DNA of 9,632 bases from Treponema sp. (GTDB taxonomy: Bacteria; Spirochaetota; Spirochaetia; Treponematales; Treponemataceae), in NCBI GenBank assembly GCA_014804085.1, contig JAAVAM010000018.1, positions 1 through 9,632 on the forward strand, given 5' to 3'. The notes below the pieces were generated by a model, which was not told the origin of the DNA, did no database searches, and worked only from the letters and a program-made list of their open reading frames with translations. Numbering within the stretch: position 1 is the stretch's first letter; the number at the start of each line of letters is the position of its first letter. Positions 1-5,913 of this stretch are shown here, one piece after another. Both the position numbers and the translations under genes were made by a program.

Positions 1-171
1 AAAAATCCTCCTCTGTCTGTTGGGGCATTTAAACCGACGGTTTTTTCGAGAAAGTGACTGACGCGGCACAGGATGCTCGCCACAGACTGAGATTCGTTCC
101 CGCCAACTTGCGGGAACACATCAACCGCGATTTGAAGCCGCTTCCCGCCCCGCCCCGCGCGTCCCTACCCC
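1..171. other. Non-coding upstream region with two inverted repeats
   Basis: I see no convincing gene here. Bases 11-23 and 80-91 are imperfect inverted repeats: GTCTGT at 15-20 pairs with ACAGAC at 82-87, with flanking CTC/GAG and GG/CC pairs, one mismatch and one bulge. Between them AAACCG-A-CGGTTT (31-43) runs into six Ts (41-46), a weak terminator-like element on the plus strand that could end an unseen upstream gene. A perfect 8-bp hairpin follows at 96-117. Bases 130-165 are rich in C and T. The function of the region is unknown. Confidence 0.4.
96..117. repeat. Perfect 8-bp inverted repeat upstream of gltB
   Basis: GTTCCCGC (96-103) and GCGGGAAC (110-117) are perfect inverted repeats separated by the six bases CAACTT. 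No T-run follows on either strand, so it is not an intrinsic terminator. It lies about 55 bases before the proposed gltB -35 box. It could be an operator for a regulator acting on gltB or part of a structured RNA. The symmetry is seen; the role is a guess. Confidence 0.45.
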
Positions 172-200
172 TTGCGGCAATCGGGCGTTTTCGGTATAGT
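172..200 (+). promoter_or_regulatory. Probable sigma-70 type promoter of gltB
   Basis: TTGCGG (172-177) and TATAGT (195-200) are separated by exactly 17 bases. The -10 box matches the consensus at five of six positions; the -35 box matches at its first three. Transcription would start near 207 and give a leader of about 70 bases. It is the best promoter match I found upstream of gltB. Promoters beyond the left edge of the window cannot be excluded. Confidence 0.5.
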
Positions 201-212
201 AAGCATATTGGC

Positions 213-268
213 GAAGATGCCTGACGTGAGGTGCGAGTGGTCGCGCGTTGCGCCAGGCATTTTTGTTT
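213..268 (+). promoter_or_regulatory. Terminator-like leader hairpin before gltB (possible attenuator)
   Basis: ATGCCTG (217-223) pairs perfectly with CAGGCAT (254-260). The stem extends through GAAG (213-216) against TTTT (261-264), including G-T wobbles, to 11 bp. The 3' arm runs into T260-T264, G, then TTT (266-268). The apical part contains a smaller fold, GTGCGA (231-236) with TCGCGC (241-246) around GTGG, and a competing GCGC-GTT-GCGC (243-253). The structure fills nearly the whole predicted leader and ends five bases before the Shine-Dalgarno sequence. This resembles a conditional terminator, but I do not recognise a known riboswitch, T-box or leader peptide. Confidence 0.45.
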
Positions 269-274
269 GGGGGA
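269..274 (+). promoter_or_regulatory. Ribosome binding site that fixes the gltB start
   Basis: GGGGGA (269-274) sits four bases before the ATG at 279. This favours 279 over the in-frame GTG at 231, which lies inside the leader hairpin and has no clear Shine-Dalgarno sequence. The run of G begins just after the T-tract of that hairpin, so hairpin formation and ribosome access may be linked. Confidence 0.6.
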
Positions 275-278
275 CGCT

Positions 279-3200
279 ATGCAGACAGAGCAGACATTGT
301 ACGAGCCTTCGTTCGAGCATGATTCGTGCGGCATTGGCTTGGTGGTGAATATTGACGGGTCGCAGTCACGGCAGATTGTGGACAGCGCGCTTTCTATCGT
401 GGAAAAACTGGAGCACCGTGCGGGAAAGGACGCGACGGGGGAAATCGGCGACGGCGTGGGCATTCTGACGCAGATTCCGCACGCGTTTTTTGTGCGGGCG
501 GCGCAGGAGGCGGGCATTACGCTCGGCGGCGAGCGCGACTACGGCGTGGGCATGTTCTTTTTCCCGGACGACGAATTCCTGCGCGCGCAGGCAAAGAAGA
601 TGATCGAATTCCTTGCCAAAAAGGAAGGGCTGCCGCTGCTCGGCTGGCGCGACGTTCCCGTGGACGCGGGCGTACTGAGCGCAAAGGCGCGGGAAAGTAT
701 GCCGGTCATCGAGCAGTGCTTTGTGGGTCGCCCGGACGACGTGACGCAGGGGGTGGCGTTCGACCGCAAGTTGTATATCCTGCGCCGTCAGTTTGAGCAT
801 TCGCAGCTCAAGACGTATATCCCGTCGTTCTCTTCGCGGACAATCGTGTACAAAGGTATGTTCCTGGTCAACCAGCTGCGCTCGTTCTACCGCGACTTGC
901 AGTCTCCCGATTACGTGAGCGCGCTTGCCATCGTGCATTCGCGCTTCAGCACGAACACGCAGCCGAGCTGGGAGCGCGCGCACCCCAACCGCTTTATCGC
1001 GCACAACGGGGAGATAAACACGATCCGCGGCAATGCCGACCGAATGCTGGCGCGTGAGGAAACGCTCGCCTCGCCCGCGATTGCGGCAGATGATATGCGC
1101 AAGGTGTTCCCCGCCATAAACACGAACGGATCGGATTCCGCCATGCTTGACAACACGCTGGAATTCCTAGTGATGAACGGCATGCCGCTGCCGCTTGCGG
1201 TCATGGTCTGCATTCCCGAACCGTGGCGCAACGACGGCACGATGGGCGCGGACAAGCAGGATTTCTACCACTACTGGGCGACGATGATGGAGCCGTGGGA
1301 CGGTCCGGCGGCGATTATTTTCAGCGACGGCGATGTGGTGGGCGCAGTGCTTGACCGCAACGGCCTGCGTCCGAGCCGCTATTACACGACCAAGGACGGC
1401 ATGCTCATCTTGTCGTCGGAAGTGGGCGTGCTCGACATTGACGAGGAGCAAATCGAACAGAAGTCACGGCTCATGCCCGGCAGAATCCTGTTCGTGGATA
1501 CGAAGGCGAAGAAAATTATCTCCGACGGCGAGTGCAAGGATTTTTATGCGCACCAGCATCCTTACGGGGAATGGCTCAGCCAGCACCTGCTGAAACTGCG
1601 CGAGCTGGAGATTCCCAACAAGAAGATTCCCGTCTCCGCGCAGGCGGAGCGCGACCTGCTCTACAAGGCGTTCGGGTGGACGAGCGAGGACGTGCGCGAG
1701 CTGATCCTGCCCATGGCGAAGAACGGCGTTGAGCCGACCGTGAGCATGGGCGTGGACACGCCGCTCGCCGTGCTGAGCGAAAAGCATCCGCCGCTGTTCT
1801 CGTATTTCAAGCAGCTGTTCGCGCAGGTCACCAATCCGCCGATCGATTCGCTGCGCGAAAAAATCGTGACGGACACTACCGTGTACTTGGGCAGCGACGG
1901 CAACATGCTCATTCCCGAAGGCGCGTCGTGCGGCGTGCTCGAAATCAATCACCCGGTGCTGACGGGCGTTGACATCCTCAAAATCAAGCACCTGAACCGG
2001 CAGGGGCTGCGCGCGGCGACGGTCAGCCTGCTGTATTATACCAACACGTCGCTCAAGGCCGCGCTCGACGAGCTGTTCGTCTCGATTGACCGCGAGTATC
2101 ACAACGGCAGCAACATCATCATTCTGAGCGACCGGGGCGTGGACGAAAACCACGTGGCGATTCCGTCGCTCCTTGCCGTGAGCGCAGTGGAGCAGTACCT
2201 TATCCGCACCAAAAAGCGCACCGCCATTTCTATCATACTGGAAAGCGCGGAAATCCGCGACGTGCATCAGGCGGCAATGGTCTTGGGCTACGGCGCGCGG
2301 GCGGTCAACCCGTACCTTGCCCACGAGTGCATTGCGGAGCTGATCGACAAGAAGATTCTGGACAAGGACTACCACACGGCAATAGACGACTACAACACGG
2401 CGATTCTGAACGGCATCGTCAAGATTGCGGCAAAAATGGGCATCAGCACGATCCAGTCGTACCAGTCGGCGCAGATTTTTGAGGCGGTCGGCATTGCGCG
2501 GGAGGTCATCGACCAGTATTTTACGAACACGGTCAGCCGGATCGGGGGCATCGGGCTTGCGGAAATCGAGGCGGACATCGCCTATCATCACACCCGCGCG
2601 TTCGACCCGCTCGGTCGTTCCGTGGACACGACGCTCGACAACGTGGGAAAGCACCGATGGCGCAAAGGACCGGACGCGGAGGATCATCTGTACAATCCCG
2701 ACACGATTGCGGCATTGCAGGAGGCGACGCAGCAGGGCGATTACGCGCGATTCAAGGAATACACGGCACTGGTTGACGCGGCGGACAAGCCCCACACCTT
2801 GCGCGCGCTCCTCGATTTTGCCGCGGACGAAAGCACGGCAATCCCGCTTGACGAGGTGGAGAGCGTGGATGCTATCGTGCGCCGCTTCAAGACGGGCGCG
2901 ATGAGCTACGGCTCAATCAGCGAGGAGGCGCACAAATGCCTTGCGCTCGCCATGAACCGCCTGCACGGCAAGTCGAACAGCGGCGAGGGCGGCGAAACCC
3001 CGGATCGGCTCGGCACGGAATACAACAGCGCGATCAAGCAGGTGGCGAGCGGACGATTCGGCGTGACGGAAGCGTATTTGCTCAGCGCGGAGGAAATCCA
3101 GATAAAAATGGCGCAGGGCGCAAAGCCGGGCGAAGGCGGGCATCTTCCCGGCAAGAAAGTCTACCCCTGGATTGCCAAGACGCGGTATGCCACGCCGGGC

Positions 3201-4784
3201 GTGTCGCTCATCTCGCCGCCGCCGCACCATGACATCTATTCGATAGAAGACCTTGCGCAGCTGATTTATGACCTGAAGAACGCCAACCGCAAGGCGCGCA
3301 TTTCCGTCAAGCTGGTGAGCGAAGCGGGCGTGGGAACGATTGCGGCGGGCGTTGCCAAGGCGGGCGCGCAGGTAATCCTTGTGAGCGGGCACGACGGCGG
3401 CACAGGCGCGGCTCCGCTCAGCTCGATTCATCATGCGGGACTGCCCTGGGAACTGGGCGTGGCGGAGACGCACCAGACGCTGTTGCAGAACGGACTGCGC
3501 ACGCGCGTGGTAATCGAAACGGACGGCAAGCTGATGAGCGGGCGCGACGTGGCGATTGCCGCCCTGCTCGGCGCGGAAGAATTCGGTTTTTCCACCGCGC
3601 CGCTCGTCGCGCTCGGATGCAAGATGATGCGCGTCTGCCAGCTGGACACCTGCCCGTTCGGCGTGGCGACCCAGAACGACAAGCTCCGCGCCAAATTCCC
3701 CGGAAAGCCCGAATACGTGGAGAATTTCATGCGGTTCATCGCCCAGGAACTGCGCGAATACATGGCATCGCTCGGCATCCGCACCGTGGAAGAAATGGTC
3801 GGGCGCACGGATCTGCTTAAGCTCAAGGCGACCATGCCCGCAAGCCGTGCCGGACTGGTGGACATGTCGCGGATTCTGGGACATACGGCGCAGAACGTCC
3901 ATTTTTCCCCCGCCGACGGCTACGATTTCGCGCTCGCCGACACCTTGGACGAGCGCGTCCTGCTGAAAGAACTGAAGAAAAAAGGCATCGGCGCGTCCGT
4001 TTCGGTCGCCATTTCTTCCACCAACCGCACGGTCGGCACGATTCTTGGCTCGGAACTCCAGTCGGCTTACGGCGACACGCTTGCCGAGGACAGTTTTGTG
4101 GTGCGCTGCACGGGCGGCGGCGGACAGTCGTTCGGCGCATTCATTCCCCGCGGGCTGACGTTGCGGCTTGAGGGCGACGCGAACGACTACCTCGGCAAAG
4201 GCCTGAGCGGCGGAAAAATCGTCGTCATGCCGCCCAAGAACGCCGGCTACCAGGCAGAAGAGAACATCATCATCGGCAACGTCGCCCTGTACGGCGCGAC
4301 GGGCGGCGCGGCATTCATCAACGGCATTGCGGGCGAGCGGTTCTGCGTACGCAACAGCGGCGCGACCGCCGTCGTGGAAGGCTGCGGCGACCACGGGCTG
4401 GAATACATGACCGGCGGCGTTGTCGTCATTCTCGGCGTGACGGGGCGCAACTTTGCGGCGGGCATGAGCGGCGGCACAGCGTTCGTCCTTGACACCAAGC
4501 ACGACCTGTACAAGAGCCTGAACAAGCAGCTCGTGAGCATGCGCGAAGTGACCGACGACCACGACAGCGCGATTTTGAAATCGCTGATCGAACGCCACGT
4601 TGCGGAAACCGGCAGCGCGCTGGGCACGCGGATTCTCGCGGACTTTGCGCACTACCTGCCGCACTTCAAGAAAATCGTCCCCAACGACTACCACGCCATG
4701 CTCGTGGAAATCACCCGTGCAGAACAGCGCGGCCTGACCCACGACGAGGCCGTCCTCGAAGCGTTCAAAACGCTGACCGCATAA
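279..4784 (+). CDS. gltB: Glutamate synthase, large (alpha) subunit
   Basis: This 1501-residue protein is glutamate synthase (GOGAT). It releases ammonia from glutamine and adds it to 2-oxoglutarate, yielding two glutamates. An N-terminal class II glutamine amidotransferase domain (about 17-420) begins at the nucleophile in HDSCGIG (Cys17), after an unusually short 16-residue propeptide. It includes HSRFSTNT (220-227) and HNGEIN (242-247). A central domain (about 460-750) and the FMN-binding synthase domain (about 830-1210) follow, with SGHDGGTGA at 1036-1044. Cys1114, Cys1120 and Cys1125 (C-x5-C-x4-CPFGVATQ) should bind the 3Fe-4S cluster. The C-terminus (about 1250-1440) is the glycine-rich GXGXG beta-helix. 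All expected landmarks are present and the length is normal. No gltD lies downstream; a strong terminator follows instead. The electron donor is therefore not evident: a distant or upstream gltD, or ferredoxin. The alternative GTG start at 231 adds 16 residues but is unlikely. Confidence 0.97.
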   Translation: MQTEQTLYEPSFEHDSCGIGLVVNIDGSQSRQIVDSALSIVEKLEHRAGKDATGEIGDGVGILTQIPHAFFVRAAQEAGITLGGERDYGVGMFFFPDDEFLRAQAKKMIEFLAKKEGLPLLGWRDVPVDAGVLSAKARESMPVIEQCFVGRPDDVTQGVAFDRKLYILRRQFEHSQLKTYIPSFSSRTIVYKGMFLVNQLRSFYRDLQSPDYVSALAIVHSRFSTNTQPSWERAHPNRFIAHNGEINTIRGNADRMLAREETLASPAIAADDMRKVFPAINTNGSDSAMLDNTLEFLVMNGMPLPLAVMVCIPEPWRNDGTMGADKQDFYHYWATMMEPWDGPAAIIFSDGDVVGAVLDRNGLRPSRYYTTKDGMLILSSEVGVLDIDEEQIEQKSRLMPGRILFVDTKAKKIISDGECKDFYAHQHPYGEWLSQHLLKLRELEIPNKKIPVSAQAERDLLYKAFGWTSEDVRELILPMAKNGVEPTVSMGVDTPLAVLSEKHPPLFSYFKQLFAQVTNPPIDSLREKIVTDTTVYLGSDGNMLIPEGASCGVLEINHPVLTGVDILKIKHLNRQGLRAATVSLLYYTNTSLKAALDELFVSIDREYHNGSNIIILSDRGVDENHVAIPSLLAVSAVEQYLIRTKKRTAISIILESAEIRDVHQAAMVLGYGARAVNPYLAHECIAELIDKKILDKDYHTAIDDYNTAILNGIVKIAAKMGISTIQSYQSAQIFEAVGIAREVIDQYFTNTVSRIGGIGLAEIEADIAYHHTRAFDPLGRSVDTTLDNVGKHRWRKGPDAEDHLYNPDTIAALQEATQQGDYARFKEYTALVDAADKPHTLRALLDFAADESTAIPLDEVESVDAIVRRFKTGAMSYGSISEEAHKCLALAMNRLHGKSNSGEGGETPDRLGTEYNSAIKQVASGRFGVTEAYLLSAEEIQIKMAQGAKPGEGGHLPGKKVYPWIAKTRYATPGVSLISPPPHHDIYSIEDLAQLIYDLKNANRKARISVKLVSEAGVGTIAAGVAKAGAQVILVSGHDGGTGAAPLSSIHHAGLPWELGVAETHQTLLQNGLRTRVVIETDGKLMSGRDVAIAALLGAEEFGFSTAPLVALGCKMMRVCQLDTCPFGVATQNDKLRAKFPGKPEYVENFMRFIAQELREYMASLGIRTVEEMVGRTDLLKLKATMPASRAGLVDMSRILGHTAQNVHFSPADGYDFALADTLDERVLLKELKKKGIGASVSVAISSTNRTVGTILGSELQSAYGDTLAEDSFVVRCTGGGGQSFGAFIPRGLTLRLEGDANDYLGKGLSGGKIVVMPPKNAGYQAEENIIIGNVALYGATGGAAFINGIAGERFCVRNSGATAVVEGCGDHGLEYMTGGVVVILGVTGRNFAAGMSGGTAFVLDTKHDLYKSLNKQLVSMREVTDDHDSAILKSLIERHVAETGSALGTRILADFAHYLPHFKKIVPNDYHAMLVEITRAEQRGLTHDEAVLEAFKTLTA

Positions 4785-4795
4785 CCTTGACCATT

Positions 4796-4814
4796 CGCCG
4801 TGCGTCGCACGGCG
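4796..4814. repeat. Perfect 9-bp palindrome just after gltB
   Basis: CGCCGTGCG (4796-4804) and CGCACGGCG (4806-4814) are perfect inverted repeats around a single T. As RNA this is an 8-bp stem with a three-base loop. It lies 11 bases after the gltB stop and four before the terminator stem. It could protect the 3' end of the mRNA, reinforce termination, or be a protein site. It has no T-run of its own. Confidence 0.6.
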
Positions 4815-4817
4815 TCT

Positions 4818-4857
4818 GCCCCTGCCTGTCCCTTACTACAGGCAGGGGCGTTTTTTT
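4818..4857 (+). terminator. Intrinsic terminator of gltB
   Basis: GCCCCTGCCTGT (4818-4829) pairs perfectly with ACAGGCAGGGGC (4838-4849): a 12-bp GC-rich stem with an eight-base loop. One G and then seven Ts (4851-4857) follow. This is a textbook Rho-independent terminator 33 bases after the gltB stop codon. It implies that gltB ends its transcript here and is not co-transcribed with the LUD gene downstream. Confidence 0.92.
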
Positions 4858-4860
4858 CAC

Positions 4861-5000
4861 AAGACGAGCAAAACGCCCCGCGTTTTCGCAGAAAATGCGT
4901 TAGGACGACCAAAACGCCTCACGTTTTCGCAGAATTTGCGTCAGGACAACAAAAACGCCCCGCGTTTTCACGGAATTTGCGTCAAGACAACCAAAACGCC
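4861..5000. repeat. 41-bp tandem repeat, 3.4 copies, with a palindromic core
   Basis: Three full 41-base copies (4861-4901, 4902-4942, 4943-4983) are followed by a 17-base partial copy (4984-5000). Neighbouring copies differ at six or seven positions, about 83-85% identity. Each contains AAAACGC-NNN-GCGTTTT; this is perfect in copies 1 and 3 (AAAACGCCCCGCGTTTT) and has one mismatched pair in copy 2. A second small inverted repeat, CGCA-GAATT-TGCG, follows it in copy 2. Because 41 is not a multiple of three, each copy is read in a different frame, which argues against coding. There are no unique spacers between copies, so it is not a CRISPR array. Confidence 0.9.
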
Positions 5001-5003
5001 GTT

Positions 5004-5169
5004 GGGTGCTGCTTCCCCAACACAAAAGCGCGCTCCACCCAAAAAGGTTTTTGCCGTCCCGACGTGATTTTGCCAAAAACCCAAACGGGTGCTGTTCCCC
5101 CAACGCAAAAGCGACCTCCACCCAAAAAGGTTTTTGCCGTTCCGACACAGTTTTACCAAAAACCGAAGC
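5004..5169. repeat. 83-bp direct repeat, two copies
   Basis: Bases 5004-5086 and 5087-5169 are two head-to-tail copies of an 83-base unit, each beginning GGGTGCTG. About 13 positions differ, roughly 84% identity. The middle (5034-5057 and its partner 83 bases on, containing CACCCAAAAAGGTTTTTGCC) is almost unchanged. Each copy can form the stem GGTTTTTG/CAAAAACC (5046-5053 with 5074-5081; 5129-5136 with 5157-5164). Both stems survive although the loop has diverged, which hints at structure. On the minus strand each stem is followed by five Ts. Open frames exist across the unit but look like chance: biased composition, no family resemblance, no start signals. Confidence 0.85.
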
Positions 5170-5176
5170 GCGGGGT

Positions 5177-5195
5177 CTTGGGGTGCAACCCCAAG
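5177..5195. repeat. 8-bp hairpin in the repeat island
   Basis: CTTGGGGT (5177-5184) and ACCCCAAG (5188-5195) are perfect inverted repeats around GCA. No T-run follows on either strand. It lies between the 83-bp repeats and the larger hairpin at 5203-5249 and may be part of the same repeated element. Confidence 0.6.
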
Positions 5196-5202
5196 CCGTG
5201 CT

Positions 5203-5249
5203 GGGAGAGGGAAAACCCCGCTTCGGAAGTAGAGGGTTTTCCCTCTCCC
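5203..5249. repeat. Perfect 16-bp hairpin with 15-base loop
   Basis: GGGAGAGGGAAAACCC (5203-5218) and GGGTTTTCCCTCTCCC (5234-5249) are perfect inverted repeats. The 15-base loop (5219-5233) contains CTTCGGAAG, itself symmetrical. The bases after the stem are A-rich on the plus strand (AAATAAAG), and no T-run follows on the minus strand, so neither direction makes a standard terminator. A perfect 16-bp stem with so distinctive a sequence is typical of a dispersed palindromic element (REP or MITE-like), but a second full copy is not in this window. It lies about 39 bases before the LUD gene's -10 box. Confidence 0.8.
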
Positions 5250-5260
5250 AAATAAAGTTC

Positions 5261-5310
5261 CCGCTTCCAAGCGGATAAAATCCATGCTATACTTCCGATA
5301 CACAAGGAGA
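5261..5310 (+). promoter_or_regulatory. Promoter and ribosome binding site of the LUD gene
   Basis: An extended -10 box, TGC-TATACT (5285-5293), matches consensus at five of six positions. A clear -35 is missing; TTCCAA (5265-5270) is at the right 17-base distance but is weak. That box overlaps a small palindrome, CCGCTT-CC-AAGCGG (5261-5274), which could be an operator. AAGGAGA (5304-5310) is a strong Shine-Dalgarno sequence five bases before the ATG at 5316. The leader would be only about 15 bases. Confidence 0.6.
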
Positions 5311-5315
5311 AAACT

Positions 5316-5888
5316 ATGGCAATAAACCCACAAGCAGTGGTAGACGCGCTCAAAAAACGCCGGTTTGACGCGTATTATGCGCCGACGGCACAGGACGCGG
5401 TGGCGCAGGCGTTGGCACTGATTCCCGCACAGGCGAGCGTGAGCTGGGGCGGCTCGGTTTCGGTGCAGCAGAGCGGGCTGCTGGCGGCACTCCGTGCGGG
5501 CGACTATGATCTGATTGACCGCGACACGGCGGACAGTCCCGAAGCCGCCGAAGCACTCATGCGGCGCGGACTGACGGCGGACGTGTTCCTCACCAGCTTC
5601 AACGCGGTGAGCGAAGACGGCGTGCTGTACAATATTGACGGGCGCGGCAACCGCGTGAGCGCAATCGCGTTCGGGGCAAAATCGGTCATCGCGCTGGTCG
5701 GCATGAACAAACTGGTCGCCCATGAAGCGGACTTGGAAAAACGCGCCCTTTCCGTCGCCGCTCCACAAAACGCCGCCCGCCTAGGCAAGAACGCGGACGA
5801 CATCTGCGCCACGTTCGTCAAGACGCGGCTGAGCATGATACCGGGGCGCATCAGAATCATTCTGGTCGGCGAAGATTTGGGCTACTGA
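5316..5888 (+). CDS. Small LUD-domain (LutC/YkgG, DUF162) protein
   Basis: This 190-residue protein matches the stand-alone LUD family of anaerobes, often labelled lactate utilization protein, whose biochemical role is poorly known. Landmarks are SVSWGGSVSVQQSGLL (41-56), DYDLIDRD (63-70), DVFLTSFNAVSEDGVLYNIDG (89-109, with NAVSEDG and YNIDG typical of the family), NRVSAIAFGAKSVI (112-125), VGMNKLV (128-134), AAPQNAARL (148-156) and the closing GRIRIILVGEDLGY (177-190). Relatives I know carry a cysteine-rich stretch, roughly TPC-x-KTG-x-C-x-DC, after AAPxNAxRL. Here it is missing and only Cys164 (DDIC) remains, making the protein about 15-20 residues shorter than usual. The frame is intact, so this looks like an in-frame loss rather than a broken gene. 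A strong ribosome binding site supports the start. It stands alone, with a terminated gene upstream and a convergent gene downstream, so context gives no pathway. Confidence 0.9.
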   Translation: MAINPQAVVDALKKRRFDAYYAPTAQDAVAQALALIPAQASVSWGGSVSVQQSGLLAALRAGDYDLIDRDTADSPEAAEALMRRGLTADVFLTSFNAVSEDGVLYNIDGRGNRVSAIAFGAKSVIALVGMNKLVAHEADLEKRALSVAAPQNAARLGKNADDICATFVKTRLSMIPGRIRIILVGEDLGY

Positions 5889-5891
5889 CAC

Positions 5892-5913
5892 AGCACGGCG
5901 GCGGCTTCGTGCT
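5892..5913. terminator. Possible bidirectional terminator between convergent genes
   Basis: AGCACG (5892-5897) pairs with CGTGCT (5908-5913) around a GC-rich ten-base loop, filling the 23-base gap between the LUD stop (5888) and the stop of the convergent gene (5912-5914). It is the only structure in the gap. Neither side has a proper T-run, so termination may be weak or Rho-dependent and the two transcripts may overlap. Confidence 0.35.

Noticed and set aside
80..120. Possible tRNA 3' half (GATTCGTTCC resembles a T-arm)
   Set aside because: The T-loop does not fit the GGTTCGAATCC pattern and no matching acceptor stem, anticodon arm or D-arm is present.
1464..2795. 443-codon open frame antisense to gltB
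   Set aside because: It has the same composition bias, no domain resemblance and no start signals, and lies wholly within gltB.
2913..4742. 609-codon open frame antisense to gltB
   Set aside because: It lies entirely opposite a well-identified gene. Its translation is rich in His, Arg and Ala with no recognisable motif, as expected for the shadow of a GC-rich gene.
4861..5000. Possible CRISPR array
   Set aside because: The copies are head-to-tail with no unique spacers and differ by about 15%. No cas gene is nearby.
5203..5249. Intrinsic terminator call for the 16-bp hairpin
   Set aside because: There is no T-run after the stem on either strand, and the upstream gene already has its own terminator at 4818-4857.
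4800..5255. Plus-strand open frame through the terminator and repeats
   Set aside because: It starts inside the terminator region and reads the 41-bp copies in shifting frames. There is no ribosome binding site or conserved motif.
4968..5768. 266-codon minus-strand open frame spanning the repeat island and the LUD gene
   Set aside because: Half is antisense to the LUD gene and the rest is translated repeat units; no family is recognisable. The plus-strand gene has a promoter, a ribosome binding site and clear homology.
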